DNA of 64,000 nt from Ariolimax columbianus. Lineage: Eukaryota > Mollusca > Gastropoda > Stylommatophora > Arionidae. The stretch spans positions 14,598,818 through 14,662,817 of the forward strand of contig JAVGWX010000011.1 in the NCBI GenBank assembly GCA_036924085.1. The letters are read 5' to 3'. The notes below the pieces were generated by a model. It did not search any database and was not told the origin of the DNA. It was given only the letters and a program-made list of their open reading frames with translations. A program made the position numbers and the translations under genes. Below, piece after piece: positions 22,230 through 33,994 of this stretch (the first letter of the stretch is position 1; every line of letters starts with the position of its first letter).

Positions 22230-22560
22230 CACACAAAAAATGTGGTCAGAGACAGAACAGTGAGAATAAATAGACAGAAATAGATAGAAAAACATATGAC
22301 CAGAGACAGAACACTAGGAATAAATAGACAAAAAGGGATAGAAAAATATATGGTCAGAGACAGAACACTGGTGATGAATAATGAAGAGAAATGGATAGAA
22401 AAAAATATGATCAGAGACAGAACACTGGTTATGAATGGACAAAAATGGATAGAAAAACATATGGTCGGAGACAGAACTGGTGATGAATGGACAGAAATAA
22501 ACAGAAAAAAATGTGATCAAAGAGAGAACTCTGGTGATGAAATGACAAAATGGGAAAACA
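22230..22560. repeat. Approximately 54-bp minisatellite
   Basis: Six diverged copies containing CAGAGACAGAACACTGGT, GAATGGACAGAAATGGATAG and AAAAACATATGGT. Lengths vary by a few bases, so open frames do not persist. Confidence 0.85.
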
Positions 22561-23116
22561 TATATATCTTAACACCGATAGATTTGATTTGTTTACCTTG
22601 AAGCATTATTGGAAGTTTATGCTGCCTTTTTGCGCCAAGTGTGTTGCATCTGATGTTGTAAGCTCTTGTGAATGTAGGATAAATGTTATGATAATTATCC
22701 TAGTGTCACATCGACTTCCTCGAACATGCATGCCTTCTATCCAGATTGTTTTGTATTGTAAGCGCGCAGTTGTAGTTCATAAGGATTCATTTTTCCAGGT
22801 ATCACCCGTAGTTTTTCTTAGACATTTCATTTGATTGTTCTGTTCTGTTTCTGAGAATCGACTTCACTGCTCCGAACATACCCACAGGTGCACTGTCTCT
22901 CTCAGTAAGTGGCGAAGAGTGTGGCTGCTAATGATTTCACATGAAGAAGAGCCTGAAGATGCAGTACAGAGAACAGCTGACTGCTTGGGTCAAGGTCAGC
23001 TATCCGAAGATGATCGAGACCCAATTCTGCCTCCAAACGAAGGTTCTGTAAACGGATTCCACTTTTTGTAGTCTGGCTAAAAGAATTTGGATCGCAGTGG
23101 GAAGGCAAATCCATTT

Positions 23117-23137
23117 CCCCCCCCCCCCCCCCCCCCC
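23117..23137 (+). repeat. Poly-C run
   Basis: Twenty-one consecutive C residues, as given. Homopolymers of this length are prone to assembly error. Confidence 0.9.
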
Positions 23138-23149
23138 AAAAGCCAGCTG

Positions 23150-23310
23150 AAACCGAATTCGTCGTCCGAAAAACGTAGATGTCGCAGCCTCGCTGTAAAC
23201 TACGACACAGCGAATTTTTTTCAGAACAAACGCCGAAGATGAAAAACAAATTTGCTCTGTTGAGCCTGTAGTAAGCGTAATTTTGTTGTCGCCCAGGATG
23301 CTCCACTAAC
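23150..23310 (+). mobile_element. B-type interspersed repeat copy
   Basis: Contains GTAGATGTCGCAGCCTCGCT, GTAAACTACGACACAGCG and CAAACGCCGAAGATGAAAAA. It matches copies at 26680-26830, 42400-42510 and 47500-47580, which end with a GAAGAAG-type tail. Confidence 0.6.
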
Positions 23311-24109
23311 CGTCTGTTCTTGAATCCGCACCTGATAAACCTCTTAGTTTTATTCATAAGTTATGCAAATATTATGTAAATATTATACATATATTGCGTC
23401 TGTGAAATGTACCACATGTTTCTCTGAGTTTTCATTCATCTATTGAATGACAAAGTTTGGCACAAAGTTGGTATAAATATACTGTAGAATAGTTTTATTC
23501 TTTTGCTGTCATGTTGATGTCCTGGTGTTTAAATAGTGGTGACAGGTGTTAAGTCAAGTTATAGGCTTTCTGACATCAAGTTCCAACTGCCCTATCAAGA
23601 TTGACACCGTCCGTAACAACACTTATCAGGTAGTTGACGATTTTGACCTGTTTAAACTAGACAGTGTTTACACAATTGTTTAATGATCCTGGTTATTCGA
23701 TATTCATCAAAGTTTTTATCTTTGATGTGATAATCTTCACAATATTACATCTTTCACAACATGTGTCGAATCCATCCAAATGATATTATAGTGTACCTCT
23801 GTCCTCATATTAATTTATCAACTTAAACATCGTAATTCATACAGTGAGCTGAGTGGACCAATGTTATGAGTTCGTAATCACAGAAACGTTTCGCTGGATT
23901 ATACGGGACTTTACCGCGCAAACATTTCATTGGTTTATCAAATCAACGTATTTAATTTGAGCGTGAATATTGATTTTTGTTTGTATTATCGCAACTCGTG
24001 CTGCCGTCACATATACGCTCGCGGTTGCTGGCATAGCTGTCTGTTCTGTGACCTGGAGCGGGTTGTTATTCTATTCCCTTTGAGGTAATGTTTTTGACGA
24101 ATAGTTTAC
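23311..24109. other. No gene seen
   Basis: AT-rich unique sequence. Confidence 0.4.
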
Positions 24110-24112
24110 CAT

Positions 24113-24114
<2 letters not shown>

Positions 24115-24198
<84 letters not shown>

Positions 24199-24228
24199 CA
24201 CACACACACATAATGTGTTTCTCTTTGA

Positions 24229-24308
<80 letters not shown>
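24115..24308. repeat. Two (TA)n tracts
   Basis: (TA)n at about 24115-24195 and 24231-24306 flank a 35-bp spacer with (CA)n. Each tract could form a cruciform, and its length is likely to vary between individuals or assemblies. Confidence 0.95.
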
Positions 24309-24309
24309 A

Positions 24310-24868
24310 GTATGTACAACTGTGTTTGTGTGTACATACCCACACACATACACTAATTATGTTAAGTACGTATGTATTTAAGTATTGCTTAATCATCACG
24401 TTATGTGTTCAATCACTGCTTTCCAGAAATGTTCAATTCTTACGAGTTGTAATTGGCTATCTATATTACTGCTATGAGAAGCAACGCAGTGAGGATTTCA
24501 ACTGGTTACATCATCACAAAATAAACCACACACACACACACAAAATAACAAGGTGAAGCCTGAGGTGTAGTGTCTCTAATACATTATCCCCGACGCCCTT
24601 GTCTGTTATGTCGTGTTTTACTTCAGTGCGTCTCGTGGAGCACCACTGCAATATACCTCGCAGCAGAGCGCGGGAGGCATACGCATGTATGTGTTTTTAT
24701 ATGCCTTTGGGTTATGTAGCCATTTTTGTGTGGGGTTATGTTACCAACCCAATGCACAACTTTATTTAGTCGACTTTCCCGACGTAAGTAGTCTGTTGAA
24801 GTTGTTCTATTCGTTCATCTCTAGTTGTTGTTGTTGTTAATGAACTAGGTGAACCGAAGATGCACTTC
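24310..24868. other. No gene seen
   Basis: Unique sequence apart from a short (CA)n near 24527-24545. Confidence 0.4.
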
Positions 24869-26470
24869 ACCTAACTTCCTTTATATTGGTTCAGAAGACG
24901 CTGCAGTCTGTATACAACCAGTTCTTACTCTCAATTTGATATAAAATTAACTAAATGCATCCAATCTAATTTTGAATGCATTCAATTATCCTGCCATTAC
25001 TATTTCCTATGTCAATGCATTCCACTCTAATTGAAAAATATTTCCTAATAAATAATCTTGGCTTTCTTTAGTTAATTTGTAACTATGTCCTCTTGTCCTT
25101 GCAGGCGCTTGCACTTTGAAAAATTAGTCTAATTTGTCATTTTCCTTGATCATCTTATAAACCTCTATTAAATCACCTCGAATTCATCTCTTTTCTAAAT
25201 ACTGTAGTCCGGTTTCTCTGAGTCTTTCCTCATAACTATAATTCCGGAATCTCACTGTCAGTTTTGTCGCTCTACTTTTACTCCGTTCTAGCATGTTTAT
25301 ATTCCCTCTTCAATAAGGACTCCACAACTGTACACAATATTCCAATCTAAGTCTAATTAATGTTTTATACAGTTTTTATATTACTCCCATGCTTCTATGT
25401 TTAATATTTTTTTGTTATCATACCTAACATTGCAATTAACTTTTTCCACTACTATCTGGGCATGCTCACTAACCATACCTGTATGATCTATCGTAACCTG
25501 TATGTCCCTTTTATTTATTTTTTTAACTTCCTATTATTATTCACCCCTATCCTGTTTTTATATTTTATATTGAATCTATCCTGTGAATGACTGTACATTT
25601 ATCTACATTAAACTTCTTCTGCCCAGACCTCATACCATTGTTTAATTGAATCTGATTCCGTCCTCAATATATACAACTCTGCACAGCTTGTGCAAATTTT
25701 GCAATCATAGATCCAATATCATTATCCAAATCACGTATATATATATATATATAATATGTATGTACTATACAAAATCCAAAAGGTGTCCCAAAACCGAGCA
25801 CTGTTGGCTTCACACCAACTCATTGTACTCCTTATGTATGCCCACTCTCTGCCTTCTTCCGGTTAACTAATTTTCTATTTATTTGGCAACTTCGCCAACT
25901 ATTCAAATCTGATTTAAACAACCTCCGAAACAATCTTTGATGAGGCACGCTATCAAAAGCCTTTGCAAAATCTAGAAAAGTAACATTCACCGGTTTATCA
26001 TTTTGGTAACTTCCTCCATATATTCCAAGAAATTTGGTTAAGCATGATCTCCCTTGAGTAAACCCAGGGTGGCTATTATTGAATACATTAAATTTGTTCA
26101 AGTGCATTAGAAAGTTATCTTTGATTATTAACTAACAATTTACGACTATGCTCATTAAACTCACCGGTCTATAATTTGCTGGATCTCATTGTTTGCCCCT
26201 TTTGAATAAGGGGATCACTCCAGCGTCTTTCCTAACCCTAAGAACAATCCCCTTCGCAAGTGTTTGAGAATATAATATAGCAAATGGTTTTGTTAACAGG
26301 TCTCTAGGACATTCATCCACTTTCAACCCCTACAATTGTTTAAAAATCATCTCCTCCGTAATGCAGATTGATATTAATTCCATCTGCATCCATTTCCTTT
26401 TGAAAAATAGTAATTAGCTCTGAGACCTTGAGTAGTCTTCTTTTGAGTAGACTGGGCCAAAGTACTAATT
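24869..26470 (-). mobile_element. TTAAG-LINE copy with reverse transcriptase remnant
   Basis: From 26470 down to 24869 the - strand carries a decayed TTAAG-LINE. The 5' part includes the RT palm region HPGFTQGRSCLTKFL, then VTFLDFAKAFDSVPHQRLF (25832-26107). The GVPQGS and FADD regions are lost in broken frames with a (TA)n at 25735-25755. The post-RT region follows and the 3' terminus (CAGTCTGTATACAACCAG complement) lies near 24869. Stops and frameshifts occur throughout, and the copy is older than the one at 53578-55050. Confidence 0.85.
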
Positions 26471-26512
26471 GAGTTTATTTACATCATCTATATTCTCACA
26501 TATTATATTTCA

Positions 26513-26655
26513 AGTACCACCTTTTGATGAGTTTACATTTCCTAAACTATCTTCGAATGAGTTTACATTTCCTAAACTATCTTCAAATGAGTTTACAATT
26601 CCTAAACTATCTTTGAATGAGTTTACATTTCATAAACTGTCGTCGAATGAGTTTG
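26513..26655 (+). repeat. 30-bp tandem repeat
   Basis: Four to five copies of a 30-bp unit GAGTTTACATTTCCTAAACT plus ATCTTCGAAT. It is in phase with a short open frame (EFTFPKLSSN repeats), which I regard as coincidental. Confidence 0.85.
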
Positions 26656-26679
26656 AGATCGAATGCGAAAGACAAACCA

Positions 26680-26832
26680 AAAAGGTCGTCCTGAAATCGG
26701 ATGTTTTGGGTCGAAAGGCGCAGATGTCGCAGACTCGCTTTGAACTACCACACGTCACGAACGTCCTTTTCAAGACCGACCCCGAAGAAGATGAAAAAGA
26801 GGAAGAAAAAGAAGAAGATTAATAGGCCTGCC
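26680..26832 (+). mobile_element. B-type interspersed repeat copy with GAA tail
   Basis: Shares GGCGCAGATGTCGCAG, CTCGCTTTGAACTACC and CGTCCTTTTCAAGACCGAC with the other B-type copies. It ends in GAAGAAGATGAAAAAGAGGA-type repeats, the same kind of tail as on the GAA-LINE. Confidence 0.65.
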
Positions 26833-27000
26833 GAGCTGTTCGCTCATTATCAGTCAATGGTAAATTGAAGAATTTCAAGGTATTGTGTAGCTGGTGAGCT
26901 ATCGACATCTTTGGGGTGTAATACTTTCATCGATATCTTCTTCCTACTCTTTCGGATGTCAACTTGAAAATATCTAAAGAAAGCAGTGATTAATCTGAGA

Positions 27001-27265
27001 TTTAACTTAACTTAATGTCTTTATACTGGTTTAGAAGACTTTACAGAGTTTGTATACAACCTGGTTCTTGGATGGTGGTTTCTACCAATTTGCGAGTACA
27101 TCATAATAGACTCAAACACTACAGCTAAGTAGACCCGTAGTCAGTTAGGAGCCATCCATAGCTACTCTTAAATATTTACCAGGGGAAAGGCACAAATAAC
27201 TTGGGTATATTATTAATTTAATTTAAGCGTACTCTTTTCGATTTCCAATAACCAATGTGTTTTTA
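27001..27265 (-). mobile_element. 5'-truncated SINE with TTAAG-LINE tail
   Basis: The complement of this segment aligns to the last about 270 bp of the SINE at 18867-19338: the ATCGAAAAGAGTA start, then GCTCCTAACTGACTACGG, GTTTGAGTCTATTATGATG and the terminal GTATACAAACTCTGTAAAGT followed by AAAGACATTAAGTTAAG. The tRNA head is missing. Its left end abuts a 28-bp minisatellite at 27285. Confidence 0.75.
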
Positions 27266-27284
27266 ACGTGCTCGACACTGAACT

Positions 27285-28314
27285 CACTACCCAGAGATCA
27301 GGTGTCCGATCTCACTACCCAGAGATCAGGGGTCCGATCTCACTACCCAGAGATCAGGGGTCAGATCTCACTACCCAGAGATCAGGGGCCCGATCTCACT
27401 ACCCAGAGATCAGGGGTCCGATCTCACTACCCAGAGATCAGGGGTCCGATCTCACTACCCAGAGATCAGGGGTCCGATCTCACTACCCAGAGATCAGGGG
27501 TCCGATCTCACTACCCAGAGATTAGGGGTCCGATCTCACTACCCGGAGATTAGGGGTCAGATCTCACTACCCGGAGATCAGGGGTCCGATCTCACTACCC
27601 AGAGATCAGGGGTCCGATCTCACTACCCAGAGATCAGGGGTCCGATCTCACTACCCAGAGATCAGGGGTCCGATCTCACTACCCAGAGATCAGGGGTCCA
27701 ATCTCACTACCCAGAGATCAGGGGTCCGATCTCACTACCCAGAGATCAGGGGTCCGATCTCACTACCCAGAGATCAGGGGTCCGATCTCACTACCCAGAG
27801 ATCAGGAGTTCGATCTCACTATCCAGAGATCAGGGGTCCGATCTCACTACCCAGAGATCAGGGGTCCGATCTCACTACCCAAAGATCAGGGGTCCGATCT
27901 CACTACCCAAAGATCAGGGGTCCGATCTCACTACCCAGAGATCAGGGGTCCAATCTCACTACCCAGAGATCAGGGGTCCGATCTCACTACCCAGAGATCA
28001 GGGGTCCGATCTCACTACCCAGAGATCAGGGGTCCGATCTCACTACCCAGAGATCAGGAGTTCGATCTCACTACCCAGAGATCAGGGGTCCGATCTCACT
28101 AACCAGAGATCAGGGGTCCGATCTCACTACCCAGAGATCAGGAGTTCGATATCCCTACCCAGAGATCAGGAGTTCGATCTCACTACCCAGAGATCAGGGA
28201 TCCGATCTCACTACCCAAAGATCAGGGGTCCGATCTCACTACCCAGAGATCAGAGGTCCGATCTCACTACCCAGAGATCAGGGGTCCGATCTCACTACCC
28301 AGAGATTAGGGGAA
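27285..28314. repeat. 28-bp minisatellite
   Basis: About 37 copies of a 28-bp unit containing CCAGAGATCAGGGGTCCGAT and CTCACTAC, very homogeneous, which suggests recent expansion. Variant units (GGAGTTCGAT, GGGGTCCAAT) recur in the same order, consistent with duplication of multi-unit blocks. Confidence 0.95.
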
Positions 28315-28399
28315 TTTTGACCAGAAGATCCCACGTGAAAAAGATCTCGGTCGCCACCTTATTGGTATGACCACGGAGTCCTCTATTGGTATCTCCATA

Positions 28400-28735
28400 C
28401 ATCTTGTCCAGGAACGAAATTGATGATGGCCCCACATTCTTTGTCTGTATCTCGTATCTGGACATCTTTTATAGCAGATGTTCAGCGATCATTTTATCAG
28501 TACGCAATAACATTCACCTGTATGTACTATTCTTAGTTTGTTGAATAAATGGTATCACAGTCTGGTTCGGACTCTGAAGGTTACTACCTGCTCAATTCTG
28601 TTAAGCTGGTAATATGCGTCATTTAATTGTTGTCCGTTCTACTCTGCTTCAAACTGGCTCATGTATCTACACCTGGTAAACATCTCGGCCTATTCATAAG
28701 CTATACCTATATCAGGTTGAGGTAGCTTTCCCCCT
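28400..28735 (-). mobile_element. Degenerate GAA-LINE 3' fragment
   Basis: Retains AGCAGATGTTCAGCGATCAT, TTGAATAAATGGTATCACAGTC and TCTGTTAAGCTGGTAATATG, matching the GAA-LINE end at 45789-46226 on the same strand. The reading frame is destroyed. It is the most diverged copy in the window. Confidence 0.65.
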
Positions 28736-28849
28736 TATCCTAACAGTCTGTTAGCCTTTTCATTGCCAAATATATTGCAATAAGTTGGAATCCGCCTTAT
28801 CTCAAGTCTTTTGAAGTAGTGTGTATTTATAGAGTATTATTCTTAGCTC

Positions 28850-29217
28850 TTTTTCTTCTTCTTCTTCTTCGTTCATTCTCAATCTCCCCCAACCAAACCC
28901 TGAAATGGCTTGAGTAGCAGAATGTAGCCAAGAGAACGGAATGCTTTGTGTCGTACTTTACAGCTTGGCTGCGATATTTGCACCTTTCGGTCCAACACAT
29001 CCGACCTCGGCAAGCATTTTTTGAGTACTGTGTTAGCATTCCCTCTTCGATCCCTTCTCCTTAGCCAGTCTGCCCTGCTGCAGCCTGTTATCCAGGATCC
29101 CCTCGTGGAGGTGTAGAAGGGTCTTGGCAGCTGTGGTTCGCTGGCCCTGACGCTAGCAGTCAGCTATGGGTCGCTGATACTACAGCTCATGCGCTGCTCA
29201 GCATCTTGATCCTCTTA
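28850..29217 (-). mobile_element. B-type repeat, long form
   Basis: A roughly 365-bp element. On the + strand it starts with a CTTCTTCTTC run, the complement of a GAA tail, then CATTCTCAATCTCCCCCAAC, AGCTTGGCTGCGATATTTGC, CACCTTTCGGTCCAACACAT, and ends at CTGCTCAGCATCTTGATCC. The 165-bp part next to the tail is the S165 SINE seen alone at 55274, 59501 and 59766. Two near-tandem long copies lie here and at 29285. Confidence 0.75.
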
Positions 29218-29284
29218 GCTTTTTTGAGTCCGTATTGTTTGGCTCTACAGCGCCACAGCCAATGTCAGGAGCCGTAAATAAAAA

Positions 29285-29630
29285 GTTGTTCTTCGTTCGT
29301 TCCCAATATCCCGCTACCAAGCCCTGAAAAGGGCTTTGAAAGTAGCAGGATGCAGTCCGGAGAATGGAATGCCTTGTGTCGTAGTTTACAACTTGACTGC
29401 GATATTTGCACCTTTCGCTCCGACACATCCAACTTCTGCAGGCATTTTTGAGTACAGGGTTGCATTCCCTTTTCGATCCCCTCCTTAACCAGTCTGCTCT
29501 ATTTGCAGCCTGTTATCCAGGTCCACCGTGTGGAGGTGTAGAAGAGTCTTGACAGCTCTGGTTCCAGACCCTGATCCTAGCAGTCAACTTTGTGTCGCTG
29601 ACCACTGCAGCTCATGCGCTGTTTAACGTC
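29285..29630 (-). mobile_element. B-type repeat, long form
   Basis: Same landmarks as the copy at 28850: CAAGCCCTGAAAAGGGCTTT, AACTTGACTGCGATATTTGC, CACCTTTCGCTCCGACACAT, CTGTTATCCAGGTCCACC. Both are in the same orientation with about 70 bp between them. Confidence 0.75.
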
Positions 29631-29884
29631 CTATATAAACAGAAGTTCCGGTCTCTATTTTTTCGATATGATGTTCATAAATGGCGATATAACGAACACT
29701 TCTTACTGTGTGGCGTTTCCTTCTTTGTTTTAAGTAAAGTGACACATATTTGGTGCATAAAACTTGCAACCTCTTCATTTTAAATGGATTTTTAAATGGT
29801 TCATAGAATAGAACCGAATTCATTTCACATGGCTTCAATGGGTACCCATTTACAGCTGGTTCCATTGGAGGAAGTCAATCCAAG

Positions 29885-30232
29885 AAAAAAAAAATGTCCG
29901 CTAGGCTTGCATTTTTAACGGAGGTAAATATCACTCTGTACTGTACGAGAAGCTGAGTCGACTGAAAGAAACGTGTCCATTAGGCTTGTTTTTGCTAGAG
30001 GGAAATATCACTTTTACGACTGTGGTGGCAAATGACTGAAAGAACCGGTCTTACCATGAAAAAAAAAACGCATGGATGTCCGCTAGGCTTGTGTTTTTAC
30101 TGAAGGAATATTTCACTTTTGCGACTATTCAATTAAGAAAAAATGTTAGGATTGCTTCTGGTGGAGGGATATATCACAATTACGATAGTACAGTTGTGAT
30201 TGTACAATCAGCTCAGCCGACTGAAACTTAAC
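29885..30232. repeat. Old tandem duplication, about four units
   Basis: GTCCGCTAGGCTTG-like motifs followed by AATATCACTTTTACGACT-like motifs recur at about 29896, 29965, 30078 and 30150. The spacing is irregular (70-115 bp) and divergence is high. No coding content is seen. Confidence 0.5.
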
Positions 30233-31355
30233 TTAACGGTCCTACAAAGGAAAAAAACATCGGTTTGTCAAAACGAGCATTATAAGATTCGAACCTGTTA
30301 CGTTTTGATTGCAAATCAAGCTTATAATCCCGAGGCCACTCAATCTCCACAAATACGTCAAGAAAAGAATGAACTTATACAAATGATTGGACTGTCAAAT
30401 TTAACTTTCACAATGCTCGATTTACATGGAGCTAAGAGCAATCACGGTCAGGTGAATCAAACCGACCAAAAATAATAGTTGTCCATCACAAGTGATGAAG
30501 ACCACTCTCTTTGTTCAGCCGTGTGGACAGTCGTATCTCTTGCTGTGTCCGCTGAAATGGGTGACTTGCGCGGTTATTTGGATTAAAGTGAGGAAGAAAC
30601 CGACCAATACCTCAGCTCAAATTCACTAGATACTCTCTGGAAACGGGTTGAGTCAAAGCAATCTGGCCTACGAGGTGGGGTATCTATACTGTGATCCCCG
30701 TAGTGGTGAGCTTACCGAGCAGCTGAGTTTTGCACTACACCATAAGACTCCAGTTCGTCTTCTAAAGTACGACAAGGGATGTAAGAAGAGTCATGGTAAC
30801 CCGCTACTAAAGAAAAGTCGTCAAGAGTTACCTCAGATCAGCACAAACAATTTCGAACAACAATCCCGCGTTCTCTCACCTGCATCCGATAGCTTTTATA
30901 ATGCGCGTCACCCCAGTTGTTTGTGTCATCTTTTATGTTAACAGACAATGCCGATTCTCTTCTAAGTGCCCCGTAGTGGGTAAAATACATGTGCCACCAG
31001 TTATTTATGCGTCCTTTTGTGTTGACAGTGAAGGGAGTTGGCGAGACTAGTTCTCTCCAATGTTTTAAAAATGGACAAATCAGAATTGGGACAGAAGGTC
31101 GGTGATGTGTAAACATTGTAGCGACAAGACTAGCAAAGAAATTAGGAGGGTGGTGTTTAAATAGTTCATCATGTTGTCTTGTGCATTGCTTATATTAAAG
31201 TGCGTGGTTTTTGTTATTCTCTGAAAGTGTTAATGTGTCGCTCAAGGATTTAAAGCTGTGCTCTGGTCTCTGTCTCGTCAGTTTAAAGGACCAACTGTAG
31301 TGGTGGCTCTATGCTTCGTTTGGATCTAAAAGTCAAATTATTATCCCATACAGTG
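30233..31355. other. No recognised gene
   Basis: Open frames of 90-97 codons at 30200-30475 and 30648-30941 show no known motif. Two diverged segments of about 85 bp, at 30910-30955 and 30990-31035 (CAGTTGTTTGTGTCATCTTT against CAGTTATTTATGCGTCCTTT), suggest a small tandem duplication. Confidence 0.4.
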
Positions 31356-31359
31356 TTCC

Positions 31360-31518
31360 CTGCTGAAGTAGGATGTGTTGCACCGAAAGGTGCAAATATC
31401 TCAATCAAGCTGTAAACTACTACACAACGCTCCGTTCTACAGACAAGATCCTGCCCCCTGCTAAGTGCTTTTCATGGCTTGGTGGCGAGAGATAGAGAAC
31501 GAACGAAGAAGAAGATAT
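31360..31518 (+). mobile_element. S165-type SINE, + orientation
   Basis: Contains GTGTTGCACCGAAAGGTGCA, CAAGCTGTAAACTACTACAC and CATGGCTTGGTGGCGAGAG, and ends AACGAACGAAGAAGAAG. It is the reverse orientation of the copies at 55274, 59501 and 59766, and shows the GAA tail at its 3' end most clearly. Confidence 0.75.
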
Positions 31519-31947
31519 ACAGTATTTCGTTCTTATTAATTACCTTTGTTCTTGTACTCAATTTTTTTTTCTTTGTGTCCTACGTGTCGCTGGGGATTCA
31601 ATTGGTGATTGTAGAGTAAAGAGGTCAGGTCAAGGGTCACGCTATCCCTTTCTCGTATCTTCTCACGGGATTCAGTGTCTAATTATAGAGTTGACCAATC
31701 TATAGTCCAATGTATTCAACAAATGCTTTGTCTGTCTGCGATCATTGTTCGTTTCAAGTACGACTTAGGATTTTTCAATAAAGTCTGCCATTTGTTTCAG
31801 CGTCTCAAAATGGCAGATCGTTTAGTTTCTCCTTGAATTGCGTGGGCGTATGCTATGTCCTTCTCCTTAGGTCCTAAAGTGCATGTGCTGATGTCATGTC
31901 TTACAGCAGAACGTTGTGAGATATGTTGGTGGTACATATCTTGAATT

Positions 31948-32362
31948 TGATCTACAGGTGTCTCATACAGGTGTATCATACTGTTGTCTCATACAGGTGT
32001 CTCATACTGTTGTATCATACAGGTGTCTCATACTGTTGTATCATACAGGTGTCTCATACTGTTGTATCATACAGGTGTCTCTTACAGGTGTCTCATACAG
32101 GTGTCTCATACTGTTGTCTCATACTGTTGTCTCATACAGGTGTCTCATACAGGTGTCTCATACAGGTGTCTCATACAGGTCTCTCATACAGGTCTCTCAT
32201 ACAGGTCTCTCATACAGGTGTCTCATACAGGTGTCTCATACAGGTGTCGCATACAGGTGTCGCATACAGGTGTCGCATACAGGTGTCTCATACAGGTCTC
32301 TCATGCAGGTCTCTCATGCAGGTCTCTCATACAGGTCTCTCTTACTGTTGTCTCAGACTGTT
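31948..32362. repeat. 13-bp minisatellite
   Basis: About 31 copies of TCTCATACAGGTG with TCTCATACTGTTG and TCGCATACAGGTG variants grouped in blocks. All three forward frames stay open because each unit lacks stops, giving false VSYRCLIQ-type proteins. Confidence 0.95.
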
Positions 32363-33119
32363 GTGACCAGTTCGAATACTAAGTAGATAGTCTGTAACAC
32401 ATGGCTTACTTATCTCAAATGATATCCAATAATTTCTTCTACGCGACTTCACCACTTAGTAACTTTGATCTTCAGTCGTTAATGCAAGAACTATCTATGC
32501 AGGAATGACCCAGCCCAGCCCAACCCGAAGATAACAGCAACAACTTAGCAATGAAGTATGCATCATATCAGTTGCACTGAGAGCTTCAATAGTAATGGTT
32601 TTTCACGGTGATGGAGCTAGTCCTATGCACATCCCTGTCCAGTCGCATATAACGTCTAAGTTGTAGGTTACAGTGGTCATATTCAATTTAACCTTAGTAC
32701 CACACAATTGGAAGAACGTGTAATTAAACATAACTAGGAAAACCCGCGAGTTCTCGTGTCCTATATATGCAACCACATTTTCCAAACACGGGTCAGTCTT
32801 AGGGGATAATGACTGATCGATTAACCGATCGATCGATCTGTGTGCATGCAACATTTAATTTGATTCACGTTGAGAGACACGGATTATAATCAATATCATT
32901 ATCAATCCATTCGTTGCAGTCGCAGTGGAGCATAGTTCTGCAGCTGGAGTTTGTCATCGATTTTTATTTCGGTCCATCTTCTTCTTCGTGGTTCATGAAG
33001 AGTTCCTTGTCTTTTTTGACGTTCATCGATACTGCCTTCTCATTACCGATATGTTACTTACATAATCTTTTCATTGAATGTATCTTGCGGTCAAGACACT
33101 GAATTGACGTGGCTTAGTC
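32363..33119. other. No gene seen
   Basis: Unique sequence. A short GATCGATCGAT run lies near 32825. Confidence 0.4.
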
Positions 33120-33758
33120 GGTACTCTTCTGTCATAGAGTGTATAGTTCTGCCATAGAGTGTAAGTGCATAATTCCACAATGGAGTGTAAGTTAAGAGTG
33201 TGTAGTTCACCATAGAGTGTAAGAGTTATTGATCCACCATAGAGTGTAAGAGTTATAGATCCACCATATAGTGTAAGAGTTATAGATTCACCATAGAGTG
33301 TAAGAGTTATAGATCCACTATAGAGTGTAAGAGTTATAGATCCACTATATAGTGTAAGAGTTATAGATTCACCATAGAGTGTAAGAGTTATAGATCCACC
33401 ATAGAGTGTAAGAGTTATAGATCCACTATATAGTGTAAGAGTTATAGATTCACCATAGAGTGTAAGAGTTATAGATTCACCATAGAGTGTAAGAGTTATA
33501 TATCCAACATAGAGTGTAAGAGTTATAGATTCACCATATAGTGTAAGAATTATAGATTCACCATAGAGTGTAAGAGTTATAGATCCACCATATAGTGTAC
33601 GAGTTATAGATCCACCATAAAGTGTAAGAGTTATAGATCCACCATAGAGTGTAAAAGTTATAGATCCACCATAGAGTGTACGAGTTATAGATCCACCATA
33701 GCGTGTAAGAATTATAGATCCACCATAGAGTGTAAGAGTGAATAGTTCTACCACAGAG
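33120..33758. repeat. 27-bp minisatellite
   Basis: About 23 copies of a 27-bp unit (AGTTATAGATCCACCATAGA then GTGTAAG). As 27 is divisible by three, the - strand holds a 278-codon open frame of GGSITLTLY repeats, which I treat as an artefact. Confidence 0.95.
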
Positions 33759-33994
33759 TGTATAACAGTGTATACACTTCCTTTCTTTTTCTTTTCTTTT
33801 TTCGGATGTGAGTAACCCAGCACACGATCAATTGCAGGCACCATGTCGTCTAGACGTATTACTATGGCGCCTAACATGTCGATGCCTGAGTTGTTTTGCC
33901 CATACAATTTCTTTCATAGCGTATATCCTCCATCCTCTCAAGAAATATAAGAGACACATTATGTTATTCTCTGGCGTGAATGTCCTACCTTTTG

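Noticed and set aside
24071..24356. Alternating Tyr-Ile frames
   Set aside because: Translation of (TA)n microsatellites.
27285..28314. Regular direct repeats resembling a CRISPR array
   Set aside because: The 28-bp units are head to tail with no unique spacers, and the sequence is eukaryotic with spliced genes and LINEs.
30280..30345. tRNA-like sequence on the - strand (GGTTCGAATC with a TTGATTTGCAATCAA hairpin)
   Set aside because: Only the 3' half resembles a tRNA. No D-arm or matching acceptor stem could be drawn, so it may be a SINE relic or chance.
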